From positions 1 through 64,000 of the forward strand of contig NZ_JAGIBH010000005.1 of assembly GCF_017744445.1 (NCBI RefSeq): DNA of 64,000 nucleotides, written 5' to 3'. A program made the position numbers and the translations under genes. Position 1 is the first letter of the stretch, and every line of letters starts with the position of its first letter. Origin of the DNA: Caulobacter sp. (GTDB lineage Bacteria; Pseudomonadota; Alphaproteobacteria; Caulobacterales; Caulobacteraceae). Below are positions 1 to 8,701 of the stretch, in pieces. The notes beneath the pieces were generated by a model, which saw only the letters and a program-made list of their open reading frames with translations, had not been told where the DNA came from and did not search any database.

Positions 1-288
1 CTTCGGGAATCGGGTTCGATCGAGCAGGACGCCGATATGGTGTGGTTCGTGTACCGCGAGGCCTACTATGTGGGCCGCGCCGAACCGCGCGAAGGCACGC
101 CCGAGCACCTGACCTGGCAGGAAGAGATGGACCGCCTGCACGGCCTGGCCGAGGTGATCATCGCCAAGCAGCGTCACGGTCCCATCGGCACCGTGCGCCT
201 TTCGTTCAACAGCGACACCACCCGCTTCGGCAACCTGGCCAAGGACCACTACTTCGCCCAGGCGCGGAATATTCCGTCGGACGAATGA
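1..288 (+). CDS. dnaB: Replicative DNA helicase DnaB, C-terminal end (5' truncated)
   Basis: The frame is open from base 1, so only the last 95 residues are present. They begin [19 protein letters not shown], the RecA-fold core of DnaB family helicases (the SIEQDAD stretch follows the H4 motif), and end with the family's terminal pattern, a KQRHGPIG loop followed by SFNSDTTRF. DnaB is the hexameric 5'-3' helicase that unwinds DNA at the replication fork. Assignment is firm because this segment is highly conserved. The 65-base gap to the next gene has only a weak GGCC-based hairpin at about 313-328. Confidence 0.93.
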   Translation, partial: LRESGSIEQDADMVWFVYREAYYVGRAEPREGTPEHLTWQEEMDRLHGLAEVIIAKQRHGPIGTVRLSFNSDTTRFGNLAKDHYFAQARNIPSDE

Positions 289-353
289 TCGGGATGACAA
301 GGTTGGGGGCTTAGGCCAGGGTCGGCCTCCCGCCGCGCCAGTCGACGAGTCAC

Positions 354-1040
354 ATGGACTTCAGCCCCCTGCCCACCTCCAGCCTGGTCGGCGCCTTCCT
401 GCTGGCGTTTCCGGCGCTGTTCTCGATCGTCAATCCGGTCGGGGCCTCGCTGATCTTCGACCAGGCCATGACCGGCCGGCCGCGCGAGCAGCGGCGCAAG
501 CTGGCGGGGCAGATCGGCTTCTACGCCTTCCTGGTGCTGCTGGGCTCGCTGCTGCTGGGCGGTTACATCCTGAACTTCTTCGGCGTCAGCCTGGGCGCCC
601 TGCGGGTGGCCGGCGGCCTGGTGGTGGCGATCCGCGCCTGGGGCCTGCTGATGGACCCGCAGGAGCATGAAGACCGCAAAACCAGCCAGACCGAGCCCGT
701 CCAGAGCCATGAAGACGTGGCCTTCTTCCCGCTGACCATGCCGTTCACGACCGGCCCCGGCTCGATCTCGGTGGCCATCGCCCTCTCGTCCCAGCGCCCG
801 ACCGAAGGCGCGGCCGTGGCGCCGTTCTTCATCGGCGCCGGCCTGGCCGCCGCCCTGGTGGCGGTGATGGTCTGGCTGTTCTACAGCGCCTCGGGCCGGG
901 TCATGCGACTGCTGGGTCCGTCCGGCGCCCGGGTTCTGTCGCGGCTGGTCGCCTTCCTGCTGCTGTGCATCGGCGTCCAGATCATCGCCTCGGGCGCCGA
1001 GAGCCTGGTGGCCAAGTTCATGACCACGCACCACGGCTAA
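354..1040 (+). CDS. MarC family integral membrane protein
   Basis: A 228-residue hydrophobic protein with about six predicted membrane spans. Near the N-terminus it has the FPALFSIVNPVGA stretch typical of MarC/YhgN/YchE proteins, and an internal repeat-like segment around TMPFTTGPGSIS. The family is in the inner membrane and its function is unresolved; the old link to multiple antibiotic resistance was not upheld. The start is the ATG that gives the normal MarC N-terminus. It stands alone between dnaB and the RsaA-domain gene. Confidence 0.85.
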   Translation: MDFSPLPTSSLVGAFLLAFPALFSIVNPVGASLIFDQAMTGRPREQRRKLAGQIGFYAFLVLLGSLLLGGYILNFFGVSLGALRVAGGLVVAIRAWGLLMDPQEHEDRKTSQTEPVQSHEDVAFFPLTMPFTTGPGSISVAIALSSQRPTEGAAVAPFFIGAGLAAALVAVMVWLFYSASGRVMRLLGPSGARVLSRLVAFLLLCIGVQIIASGAESLVAKFMTTHHG

Positions 1041-1132
1041 GTCGACTCCACGACAGATTGAAAAACCCACTGCGTTAGCAACCCATGGTGGGGATTTCCA
1101 CTTGCACAAAGGTTCAGCTTACGTACGTTCCG

Positions 1133-1145
1133 CCTCAACTTGAGG
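1133..1145. promoter_or_regulatory. Perfect dyad overlapping the ribosome binding site of the RsaA-domain gene
   Basis: CCTCAA-C-TTGAGG is a perfect 6+1+6 inverted repeat. Its right arm runs into the purine-rich GAGGGGG that serves as Shine-Dalgarno for the ATG at 1158. In RNA it could form a short hairpin with a 3-base loop that covers part of the ribosome binding site; in DNA it could be an operator. Only the symmetry is seen; the role is inferred. Confidence 0.35.
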
Positions 1146-1157
1146 GGGATCTAACCT

Positions 1158-2303
1158 ATGCCGAGAAATCCGCTTTGGACCGCTGACGACGCCCAGATCA
1201 CGCTGGCCAACACTTCCTTCAAATTTCCTGACGGCCAACTCCGTTGGGGATACTCGACGACGACCTCCTACGAGTACGAGACGTCCCTCTCCGGTAGCTT
1301 CACGGCAGGCGAGACCATTGACTTCATACTGGTCGATCTGAAGGTCGGCTCAACGTACAACTTCCTCGCCACCGGCGACTATCAGGTCAGCCTCGCCATC
1401 TACGACATGGACGGCTATCTGCTGCAGTTTACCGACGGCGACGACATCGGCATCCCCGACCGCTACCCGCAGGACAGCATCCTCCAGTTCAAGCCTGACT
1501 ACACGGGCACCTACAAGATCGACATTTACTATGCCAATCTAAAGACGACCGGCGATTACATCATCGTGGGATCCGAGGATGTTTTCGGAGATTTCAAGAA
1601 TACACGCGTGGTCGACAGCAAAGCCCTGACGGCGATCAACCACGTGATGCTTCTGAACCTGGATTCAACTAAAGGCTCTGCGTACATTTCGGATGTTCTG
1701 GAGAAGGTCCGCAGCGGAACCTGGACGGACGCACAGGCGACAAAATACATCATCGATAGCGCTGACGCCACAACGACTGTCGCCAACCTCTCGTATCAGT
1801 TCTTCACCGGCAAAACGCCGTTGAATAGCGGAATGCAATACTTGGTTTCACCGACCGGCGGCAACAGCAACAACCTGAACAGCGCCTACTACCAAAACTT
1901 CAATATTGAGAACCGTTATATTAATTTCGCGGTTAACCTCGGCATCAATGGCGAAGGCAAGACGAAGTTCGCAGCTGACTACGGTTCGCTGACCTTGGCC
2001 GAAGCCACCAAGAAGGCCTATGCGACGATCTTCGGCGCCGCCCCCACCGACGCCAAGGTCTCCGTGCTGCTCAGCGGCGGGCGGGACCTCTACTTCGAAT
2101 CCTACGGACATGACGGTCTGAGCGGCCTGGGCACCAAGGCCGCGATGGTCGGGTGGCTCCTGGCCGAAGCCGCCAAGAGCGACATCGGTATCTACGCCCG
2201 CGCCAGCAACGACCACCTGATGGCCTCGACCACCTCGCTTCAGAACAGCGTCGACCTAGTCGGCGTCTATGGGAAGGCCGACTACATCTACGGCGGCGCC
2301 TGA
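1158..2303 (+). CDS. Protein with an RsaA N-terminal-domain-like C-terminal half (putative LPS-bound surface protein)
   Basis: 381 residues in two parts. Residues 1-150 are beta-rich and acidic, with repeated GxY/GDY-type turns resembling pre-peptidase C-terminal (PPC) sandwich domains (tentative). Residues about 155-381 closely match, from memory, the N-terminal domain of the Caulobacter S-layer protein RsaA: YQFFTG at 213-218, then an LVxxT...NxLNxAYYxxF segment, ENRYINFAVNL (RsaA: ENRFINFSINL), and a KAAMVGWLL...IGIYA helix pair near the end. In RsaA this domain binds lipopolysaccharide O-antigen and anchors the S-layer. There is no Sec/Tat signal, so type I secretion is possible, but no secretion gene is nearby. 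The DNA is visibly less GC-rich than its neighbours. Expressed from its own promoter region (1041-1157) with a strong GAGGGGG site. Confidence 0.72.
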   Translation: MPRNPLWTADDAQITLANTSFKFPDGQLRWGYSTTTSYEYETSLSGSFTAGETIDFILVDLKVGSTYNFLATGDYQVSLAIYDMDGYLLQFTDGDDIGIPDRYPQDSILQFKPDYTGTYKIDIYYANLKTTGDYIIVGSEDVFGDFKNTRVVDSKALTAINHVMLLNLDSTKGSAYISDVLEKVRSGTWTDAQATKYIIDSADATTTVANLSYQFFTGKTPLNSGMQYLVSPTGGNSNNLNSAYYQNFNIENRYINFAVNLGINGEGKTKFAADYGSLTLAEATKKAYATIFGAAPTDAKVSVLLSGGRDLYFESYGHDGLSGLGTKAAMVGWLLAEAAKSDIGIYARASNDHLMASTTSLQNSVDLVGVYGKADYIYGGA

Positions 2304-2323
2304 TCGGAAAACCTGTTGGTCCG

Positions 2324-2350
2324 GGGCGCTCTTGACCCTAAAGAGCGCCC
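2324..2350 (+). terminator. 10-bp GC-rich hairpin between the RsaA-domain gene and alr, abutting the alr start codon
   Basis: GGGCGCTCTT, loop of 7 (GACCCTA), AAGAGCGCCC: a perfect 10-bp stem 20 bases after the upstream stop codon. It has no T tract; it ends one base before the GTG start of alr at 2352. It may end the upstream transcript, or it may control access to the alr start, because the only purine-rich candidate Shine-Dalgarno (AAAGAG) lies in its 3' arm. Confidence 0.6.
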
Positions 2351-2351
2351 T

Positions 2352-3431
2352 GTGACCGAAAGCCGCCTCACCCTCGACCTCGACGCCCTGTCCGCCAACT
2401 ATGCGGCCCTGCGCAAACGCGCGGGCGGCGTGGAGCTGGCGCCGGCGGTCAAGGCCGACGGTTACGGCCTGGGCGCGCCGGTGATCGCCGACCGCCTGTG
2501 GGCCGAGGGCGCCCGGACCTTCTATGTCGCCCGCCTGTCCGAAGGCGTCGCACTGCGCCAGGCGCTGAGCGATCGCGACGCGACCATCTGCGTCCTGGAT
2601 GGCGCCACGCCGGGCTCGGGCGACACGCTGGAAGGCGCAAAGCTCACCCCCGTGCTCAACAGCCTACCGCAGATCGAGGCCTGGAACGCCCAGGCGCGCT
2701 CGGGCCGGCTGAGGGCGGCGCTGCACGTCGACACCGGCATGAACCGCCTGGGCCTGCGCCCCGAGGAGGTGAAGGTGCTGGTCGGGGCCACCGATCGCCT
2801 GAAGCGCTTGGACCTGGACCTGGTCATCAGCCACCTGGCCTGCGCAGACACGCCCTCACATCCTCTGAACGCTCTCCAGCTGGAGCGCTTCCAGGAGACG
2901 ACGGCCCTGCTGCCGAACGTGCGGCGCAGCCTTTCCAACTCCGCCGGCCTGTTCCTGGACGAGGCCTATCGCTTCGACCAGGCGCGTCCGGGCGTCAGCC
3001 TGTATGGCGGCGGGCCGGAAGGCGTGCCCCATCCCGAGATCCGCGCGGTCGCGACAGTGGAAGCGCCGATTCTCCAGGTCCGCGTCGTGCCGCGCGGCGA
3101 AAGCGTCGGCTATGGCGCGGGCTGGACCGCGCCGGACACCACGCGCGTGGCCATCGTCGCGGCCGGTTATGCCGACGGCGTGCTGCGGTCCACCCATCCC
3201 AACGGTCAGGTCTGGTTCGACGGCGCGCGCCGCCGGTTGCTGGGCCGCGTCTCGATGGACCTGATCGCCATCGAGATCACCGACTGCGACGCCGCCCGCC
3301 CCGGCGCGATGGTCGAGCTGTTCGGCCGTAACCTGCCGATCGACGATGCGGCGGCGGCGGCGGGCACCTCAGCCTACGAACTGCTGACCCGCATCGCGCC
3401 GCGCGCCCGCACGGTGGTCATCGGCGGCTAG
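2352..3431 (+). CDS. alr: Alanine racemase
   Basis: 359 residues, normal family length. It interconverts L- and D-alanine with pyridoxal phosphate in the cytoplasm and supplies D-alanine for peptidoglycan. The PLP-binding lysine is K34 in [12 protein letters not shown]. The second catalytic base is Y254 in ESVGYGAGW. Fold-type III features ([33 protein letters not shown]) follow in the expected order. The GTG at 2352 gives the usual short lead ([13 protein letters not shown]). An upstream in-frame TTG at 2316 would run through the hairpin and is less likely. Convergent with the lipoprotein gene, overlapping by 4 bases. Confidence 0.93.
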   Translation: MTESRLTLDLDALSANYAALRKRAGGVELAPAVKADGYGLGAPVIADRLWAEGARTFYVARLSEGVALRQALSDRDATICVLDGATPGSGDTLEGAKLTPVLNSLPQIEAWNAQARSGRLRAALHVDTGMNRLGLRPEEVKVLVGATDRLKRLDLDLVISHLACADTPSHPLNALQLERFQETTALLPNVRRSLSNSAGLFLDEAYRFDQARPGVSLYGGGPEGVPHPEIRAVATVEAPILQVRVVPRGESVGYGAGWTAPDTTRVAIVAAGYADGVLRSTHPNGQVWFDGARRRLLGRVSMDLIAIEITDCDAARPGAMVELFGRNLPIDDAAAAAGTSAYELLTRIAPRARTVVIGG

Positions 3432-4042
3432 CCCGCCAGAGCCCTCAAGCGCGCGGCATTGACCGTTTCGACGGCCGCCTTCAGCACATCGACATTATCC
3501 GCCGAGCCCTCGGCCGAGATCGCGAAACGGTCGGCGGCCACAATGCTATAGCGACCGGACTTCGAGGCCGTGTCCCAGGCTTCGGTGACCATCCGCCCGC
3601 CCGCCGTGGTGATGGTCTCGTAGCCGCTCGCCGTGCGCCGCGTGCTGGCCGCGCCCTGGGCGTCGTCCGAAGCGCCGATGCCGCCGATCGCGCCCAGGTC
3701 GGTGACTTCCAGCATGAAGGCGGAGGCGCCTTTCACATATTTGGCGCTGGCCTTGGTCTGATTGGGTTCGGGACCGCTCTCGGTCGCCGTCGGGCCGCGC
3801 GCGAAACCGCCGACGCTGGCGGGCAGCAGATCCTTGAGGCCTGTGGGGTTCAGGGCGCGCACGCCCTTCTGGGCGGCCTTCTCGGCGCGTTCGGACTCAC
3901 GCTCCAGTTGGCGCAGGTCGACCGACTTGCCGTTGACCTCGACGGGGCCGGAGGACTTACGTTCACCCTCGCGACCGCACCCGGCCAACGCCGCCACCAT
4001 CGCGATCGCCACGCCCCAATGCCACGCCCTGTTCCCAGCCAT
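3428..4042 (-). CDS. Uncharacterised lipoprotein
   Basis: 204 residues. The N-terminus is a lipoprotein signal peptide with a hydrophobic core and lipobox LAGC (lipid-modified Cys about 22 residues in), followed by charged GREGERK. The start is set by GGAGGG five bases before the ATG at 4042; a GTG four codons upstream lies in that site. The mature part has a Glu/Arg/Lys-rich helix ([17 protein letters not shown]) and then a mixed domain with [20 protein letters not shown]. No family was recognised. Divergent from radA. Confidence 0.75.
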   Translation of the reverse strand: MAGNRAWHWGVAIAMVAALAGCGREGERKSSGPVEVNGKSVDLRQLERESERAEKAAQKGVRALNPTGLKDLLPASVGGFARGPTATESGPEPNQTKASAKYVKGASAFMLEVTDLGAIGGIGASDDAQGAASTRRTASGYETITTAGGRMVTEAWDTASKSGRYSIVAADRFAISAEGSADNVDVLKAAVETVNAARLRALAG

Positions 4043-4161
4043 GAAACCCTCCACAGCGATCTCGCCACCCTAACGCGTGTTACGCGGCTTGGCTGCGTCC
4101 GGCTTTGGCGCAGCGGGCCGCCAACCTGTAATCTCCAGACATTCGAGAATCAGGAGACCTC

Positions 4162-5544
4162 ATGGCCCGCGACGGCGCTGTTTACGCCTGCCAGTCCTGC
4201 GGCGCGGTCCAGACCAAGTGGTCCGGACAGTGCCCCGCCTGCCAGAGCTGGAACACCCTGGCCGAGGAGGTCGGGGCCAGGCCGCCTGGCGCCCTGTCGT
4301 CGACCAAGGCGACCCGCGTGCGCGGCCTGCAGTTCACCGGACTGGAAAGCGACACCGCCCCGCCCCCGCGCATCCTGACCGGCGTCGACGAGTTCGACCG
4401 CGTCTGCGGCGGCGGCGTCGTGCCAGGCTCGGCGCTGCTGATCGGTGGCGACCCGGGCGTGGGCAAGTCCACCCTGCTGCTGCAGGTCTGCGCCAGCGCC
4501 GCCCTGCGCGGCGTGTCCTGCGCCTATATCTCCGGCGAAGAAGCCGTCGAGCAGATCCGCGGCCGCGCCGAGCGCATGGGCCTAGCGAAAGCCAATGTCA
4601 GCCTGGCGGCCGAGAGCTCGCTGCGCGACATCCTGGACGGCCTTAAGCGCGACAACTTCGACTTGGTAGTCATCGACTCGATCCAGACCATGTGGAGCGA
4701 CGCCCACGAGGCTGGCCCCGGCACGGTCACCCAGGTGCGCGCCTGCGCCACCGAACTGGTCCGCCTGGCCAAGAAGAAGGGCGTGGCGATCCTGCTGGTC
4801 GGTCACGTTACCAAGGACGGCCAGATCGCCGGCCCGCGCGTCGTCGAGCACCTGGTCGACGCGGTCCTCAGCTTCGAGGGCGAGCGCGGCTATCCCTTCC
4901 GCATCTTGCGCGGGGCCAAGAACCGTTTCGGCGCCACCGACGAGATCGGCGTCTTCGAGATGGGCGATATCGGCCTGCGCGAGGTCAAGAACCCCTCGGC
5001 CCTGTTCCTCAACGAAGGCGGTGAGCGCGCGGCGGGCGCGGCGGTGTTCGCTGGCATCGAAGGCTCGCGGCCCGTCCTGGTGGAGTTCCAGGCCCTGGTC
5101 GCGCCCTCCGCGTACGGAACGCCCAGACGCGCCGTGGTCGGATGGGATTCCGGCCGCATGGCCATGGTGCTGGCCATTCTTGAATCCCGATGCGGCCTTG
5201 GTTTTGGCGACAAGGACGTCTATCTGAACGTCGCTGGCGGCCTGCGCATCACGGAGCCGGCGGCGGATCTCGCGGCGGCGGCGGCCCTGGCCTCCTCCGC
5301 CCTCGATGTGGCCCTGCCTCAGGACTGCGTCGTGTTTGGCGAGCTCAGCCTGTCGGGCGAAGTCAGGCCTGTCAGCCGAATGGAGTCACGTTTGAAGGAA
5401 GCCGCGAAATTGGGATTTGGCCGGGCGCTCGGACCGCTGACCGGCCTGCCTGAAGGCGGCGGAGCTCTGCCCGTGGCCGGCGTGGCGCGCGTCGCCGACG
5501 CCGTGCGCCGGATCGGCGACGAGATCTGGACCAGCCTCACGTGA
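4162..5544 (+). CDS. radA: DNA repair protein RadA (Sms)
   Basis: 460 residues, full family length. Domains in order: a four-cysteine zinc finger (C10, C13, C24, C27); a RecA-like ATPase with Walker A GGDPGVGKST at about 94-103 and Walker B LVVIDSIQTMW; the RadA signature KNRFG starting at K253; and a C-terminal Lon-protease-like domain with the VYLNVAGGLRITEPAADLA stretch. RadA is a hexameric helicase that processes recombination intermediates by promoting branch migration. AGGAGA lies 8-10 bases upstream of the ATG. It heads the tight radA-cvpA-purF run. Confidence 0.96.
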   Translation: MARDGAVYACQSCGAVQTKWSGQCPACQSWNTLAEEVGARPPGALSSTKATRVRGLQFTGLESDTAPPPRILTGVDEFDRVCGGGVVPGSALLIGGDPGVGKSTLLLQVCASAALRGVSCAYISGEEAVEQIRGRAERMGLAKANVSLAAESSLRDILDGLKRDNFDLVVIDSIQTMWSDAHEAGPGTVTQVRACATELVRLAKKKGVAILLVGHVTKDGQIAGPRVVEHLVDAVLSFEGERGYPFRILRGAKNRFGATDEIGVFEMGDIGLREVKNPSALFLNEGGERAAGAAVFAGIEGSRPVLVEFQALVAPSAYGTPRRAVVGWDSGRMAMVLAILESRCGLGFGDKDVYLNVAGGLRITEPAADLAAAAALASSALDVALPQDCVVFGELSLSGEVRPVSRMESRLKEAAKLGFGRALGPLTGLPEGGGALPVAGVARVADAVRRIGDEIWTSLT

Positions 5545-6158
5545 CGCCTTTCGACATCATCGCCGGCCTGCTGCTGCTGGTCTCCGGTGTCACCGGCTGG
5601 ATTCGCGGCGCCTCGCGCGAGCTTACCTCGGCGCTGTCGTTCATCTTCGCCGCCGCCATCGCCCTATTTGGCCTGCGCATCAGCGGCCCGATCTTCCGCA
5701 AGCTCATGGATCCCGACTGGGCCGCCACCGCATGCGCGGTGCTGGTGGTGTTCGTGATCTTCTTCCTGATCTTCCGCCTGGTCGGCGGCCGGCTGACCGC
5801 CAGCCTGCACGAGACCTCGGCCGGCGTGCTGGACCGCGCGGTCGGCGCGACGTTCGGCGTGATCCGCGCCTGCGTGATCCTGGGGGTCTTCAACCTGCTG
5901 CTGCACCTGGCCACGCCGCCGGACCGCATGCCGCGCTGGGTCGAGGATTCGATGTTCTATCCCTTGTCCGAAGCCAGCGGCACGGTGCTCAAGGTCTTCG
6001 CCCCCAAGGGCAAGGCCCTGGCCGGCAAGCTGGCCCCGGCGATCAAGGAAGCCGTCCATGAGGGCGGCGACAATACGTCCGGCGAGAAGTCGTCCGGAAA
6101 AGGCTATGATGATGACCAGCGTCGCAAGCTCGACGACCTGGTGGAGAAATCGCGATGA
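5541..6158 (+). CDS. cvpA: CvpA family membrane protein
   Basis: 205 residues. Starts with GTG that overlaps the radA stop (GTGA) and ends overlapping purF (ATGA), so the three genes are likely translationally coupled. It has four predicted membrane spans, the early LLLLVSGVTGWIRGASRELTS stretch matching the CvpA pattern, and a hydrophilic Lys/Asp/Gly-rich C-terminal tail (about 160-205). CvpA proteins lie in the inner membrane next to purF in many proteobacteria and have been tied to colicin V production and envelope stress. Molecular role is unknown. Confidence 0.88.
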   Translation: MTPFDIIAGLLLLVSGVTGWIRGASRELTSALSFIFAAAIALFGLRISGPIFRKLMDPDWAATACAVLVVFVIFFLIFRLVGGRLTASLHETSAGVLDRAVGATFGVIRACVILGVFNLLLHLATPPDRMPRWVEDSMFYPLSEASGTVLKVFAPKGKALAGKLAPAIKEAVHEGGDNTSGEKSSGKGYDDDQRRKLDDLVEKSR

Positions 6159-7654
6159 CCTTCCTGGGCCAATCGACCGACCGCTATTCCTCTTCTCCCG
6201 TCCGTGATCCCGAGGACGATACGCTGCGCCTGGAGTGCGGCGTCTTCGGCGTGTTCGGCACGCGCGACGCGGCGGCCATCGCGGCCCTGGGCCTGCACGC
6301 CCTGCAGCACCGCGGCCAGGAAGCCTGCGGCATCGCCGCCTTCGACGGCAATCGCTTCCACACCGAGCGCCACATGGGCCATGTCGGCGACGCCTTCACC
6401 GGCTCGGACCTGGTGCAGCGCCTGCCCGGCAACATGGCCATCGGCCACACCCGCTATTCCACGGCCGGCGGCGCGGGCATCCGCAACGTCCAGCCGATGT
6501 TCGCCGACCTGGAGACCGGTGGCGTCGCCATCGCCCACAACGGCAACCTGACCAACTTCCTGACCCTGCGCGAACGCCTGGTGCAGGAAGGCGCGATCTT
6601 CCAGTCGACCTCGGACTCCGAAGTCATACTTCACCTGATCGCCCGCTCGCGTAAGGCCCGCATCGTCGACCGCTTCGTCGACGCCGTCGGCCAGATCGAA
6701 GGCGGCTATGCCCTGGTGGCGATCACCAACAAGAAGATGATCGGCCTGCGCGACCCGCTGGGCATCCGCCCGCTGGTGCTGGGCGACCTGGACGGCAAGC
6801 CGGTCCTGGCCTCGGAAACCTGCGCCCTGGACATGATCGGCGCCCGCTTCGTGCGTGACATCGAGCACGGCGAGATGGTGGTGATCGAAGAGACCGGCAT
6901 CACCTCGACCAAGCCGTTCCAGACCCAGGCCGCGCGTCCCTGCGTGTTCGAGTATGTCTATTTCGCCCGCCCCGACAGCGTCGTGAACGGCCGCTCGGTC
7001 TACGGCGTGCGCAAGCGCATGGGCCGCAACCTGGCCAAGGAAACCGGCGTCGAAGCCGACGTCGTGGTGCCGGTGCCCGACTCGGGCGTACCGGCGGCGC
7101 TGGGCTACGCCCAGGAGAGCGGCCTGCCGTTCGAGATGGGCATCATCCGCAACCACTATGTGGGCCGCACCTTCATCCAGCCCACCCAGGGCGTCCGCGA
7201 GCTGGGCGTGCGCATGAAGCACAGCCCCAACCGCGCCATCCTGGCCGGCAAGCGCGTCATCCTGATCGACGACTCGATCGTGCGCGGCACCACCTCGCTG
7301 AAGATCGTCCGCATGGTCCGCGAGGCCGGCGCCAAGGAGGTCCACCTCCGCTCGGCCAGCCCACCCATCAAGTGGCCCGACTTCTACGGCATCGACATGC
7401 CGGAGCGCGAGCAGCTGCTGGCGGCCAACAAGTCGCTGGAAGAGATGGCCAAGTTCCTGGAAGTGGACTCGCTGGGCTTCCTGTCGGTCGAGGGCCTGTA
7501 CGACGCCCTGGAAGCCGGTCCGCGCGACCCGGCCGCCCCGCAGTTCACCGATCACTACTTCACCGGCGACTATCCGACCCGCCTGACGGACCGCGAGATC
7601 GCCGAGGGCCGCAACGAGACCAACGACAAGCAGCTCTCGCTGCTCAGCGCCTAA
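6155..7654 (+). CDS. purF: Amidophosphoribosyltransferase
   Basis: 499 residues. Catalyses the first step of de novo purine synthesis: PRPP plus glutamine to phosphoribosylamine. It is a class II (Ntn) glutamine amidotransferase; the nucleophile is C28 in LRLECGVFG, so the first 27 residues look like a cleaved propeptide, as in other proteobacterial PurF. GHTRYSTAG and HNGNLTN mark the glutaminase domain. VILIDDSIVRGTTS is the PRPP loop of the phosphoribosyltransferase domain. Overlaps cvpA by 4 bases; the transporter gene follows after 9 bases. Confidence 0.97.
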   Translation: MTFLGQSTDRYSSSPVRDPEDDTLRLECGVFGVFGTRDAAAIAALGLHALQHRGQEACGIAAFDGNRFHTERHMGHVGDAFTGSDLVQRLPGNMAIGHTRYSTAGGAGIRNVQPMFADLETGGVAIAHNGNLTNFLTLRERLVQEGAIFQSTSDSEVILHLIARSRKARIVDRFVDAVGQIEGGYALVAITNKKMIGLRDPLGIRPLVLGDLDGKPVLASETCALDMIGARFVRDIEHGEMVVIEETGITSTKPFQTQAARPCVFEYVYFARPDSVVNGRSVYGVRKRMGRNLAKETGVEADVVVPVPDSGVPAALGYAQESGLPFEMGIIRNHYVGRTFIQPTQGVRELGVRMKHSPNRAILAGKRVILIDDSIVRGTTSLKIVRMVREAGAKEVHLRSASPPIKWPDFYGIDMPEREQLLAANKSLEEMAKFLEVDSLGFLSVEGLYDALEAGPRDPAAPQFTDHYFTGDYPTRLTDREIAEGRNETNDKQLSLLSA

Positions 7655-7663
7655 GCCCAGCCC

Positions 7664-8653
7664 GTGAGCGTGAAGGCCGTCCTCGAGAAGCTGAAGCTCG
7701 AGCCGTACGTCATCGCCCTGTTCGGCATGGTCGTGCTGGCGTCGATCATCCCCGTGCGCGGCGAGGCGGCGCACGGGCTGAACATCGTCGTCAAGCTGGC
7801 CATCGCCCTGCTGTTCTTCCTGCACGGCGCCAAGCTGTCGCGCGAGAACGTGGTGGCGGGCCTGACGCACTGGCGGCTGCACCTGCTGATCCTGGCCTTC
7901 ACCTTCGTGATGTTCCCGATCCTGGGCCTGGTGATCAGCAAGATCTCGATCCTGCCCACCACCCTGGCGGCGGGCATGCTGTTCCTGTGCTGCCTGCCGT
8001 CCACCGTGCAGTCGTCGATCGCCTTCACCTCGATGGCGCGGGGCAATGTCGCCGCCGCCGTGGTGGCGGCCTCGGCGTCCAACCTCTTCGGCATCTTCAT
8101 CACCCCGGTGCTGGTCAGCCTGCTGATGCACACGCAAGGCGGCGCCTCGGGCGGCTGGAAGTCGGTGCAGGACATCGTCGTCCAGCTCTTGCTGCCGTTC
8201 ATCGCCGGCCAGCTGGCCCGGCCGCTGGTCAGCGCCTGGATCAACAAGCACAAGCAGCTGATCGGCTATGTCGATCGCGGCTCGATCCTGCTGGTCGTCT
8301 ACGCCGCCTTCAGCGAGGCCGTGGTCGGCGGCATCTGGCACAAGATCTCGCCCCTGCAGCTGGCGATCCTGCTGGCCGTGTGCGGCGTGCTGCTGGCCGT
8401 GGTGCTGGCCGCCACCACCTATGGCGCGCGCGCCCTGGGCTTCTCGCCCGAGGACGAGAAGGCCATCACCTTCTGCGGCTCCAAGAAGAGCTTGGCGACC
8501 GGCGTGCCGATGGCAGGCATCCTGTTCCCCGGCCCGACCGCCGGCGTCATCGTCCTGCCGCTGATGATCTTCCACCAGATCCAGCTGATGGCCTGCTCGG
8601 TCATCGCCCAGCACTACGCCAAGAAGGCCGCCGAGCAGGACATGGCCGCTTAA
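7664..8653 (+). CDS. Bile acid:sodium symporter-like (SBF/YfeH) transporter
   Basis: 329 residues, about ten predicted membrane helices. FFLHGAKLSREN near residue 50, the LCCLPSTVQSSIAFTSMARGN stretch near 110-130 and FCGSKKSLATGVPMA near 270 are the signature segments of the YfeH/SLC10A7-like branch of the SBF superfamily. Substrate unknown; bile acid is only the family name. GTG start nine bases after purF with a weak ribosome binding site, so it may rely on transcription from purF. A GGGCGG/CCGCCC hairpin without a T tract follows at 8661-8679. Confidence 0.85.
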   Translation: MSVKAVLEKLKLEPYVIALFGMVVLASIIPVRGEAAHGLNIVVKLAIALLFFLHGAKLSRENVVAGLTHWRLHLLILAFTFVMFPILGLVISKISILPTTLAAGMLFLCCLPSTVQSSIAFTSMARGNVAAAVVAASASNLFGIFITPVLVSLLMHTQGGASGGWKSVQDIVVQLLLPFIAGQLARPLVSAWINKHKQLIGYVDRGSILLVVYAAFSEAVVGGIWHKISPLQLAILLAVCGVLLAVVLAATTYGARALGFSPEDEKAITFCGSKKSLATGVPMAGILFPGPTAGVIVLPLMIFHQIQLMACSVIAQHYAKKAAEQDMAA

Positions 8654-8701
8654 GGACTTCGGGCGGTTCCCGTCCGCCCCTCCCTGCTCTAGAACCCGCC
8701 C

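Noticed and set aside
313..328. AGGCC/GGCCT hairpin after dnaB
   Set aside because: Five-base arms and no T tract; too weak to call.
8661..8679. GGGCGG/CCGCCC hairpin after the SBF-type transporter
   Set aside because: Only six pairs and no T tract; could arise by chance in such GC-rich DNA. Not listed as a terminator.
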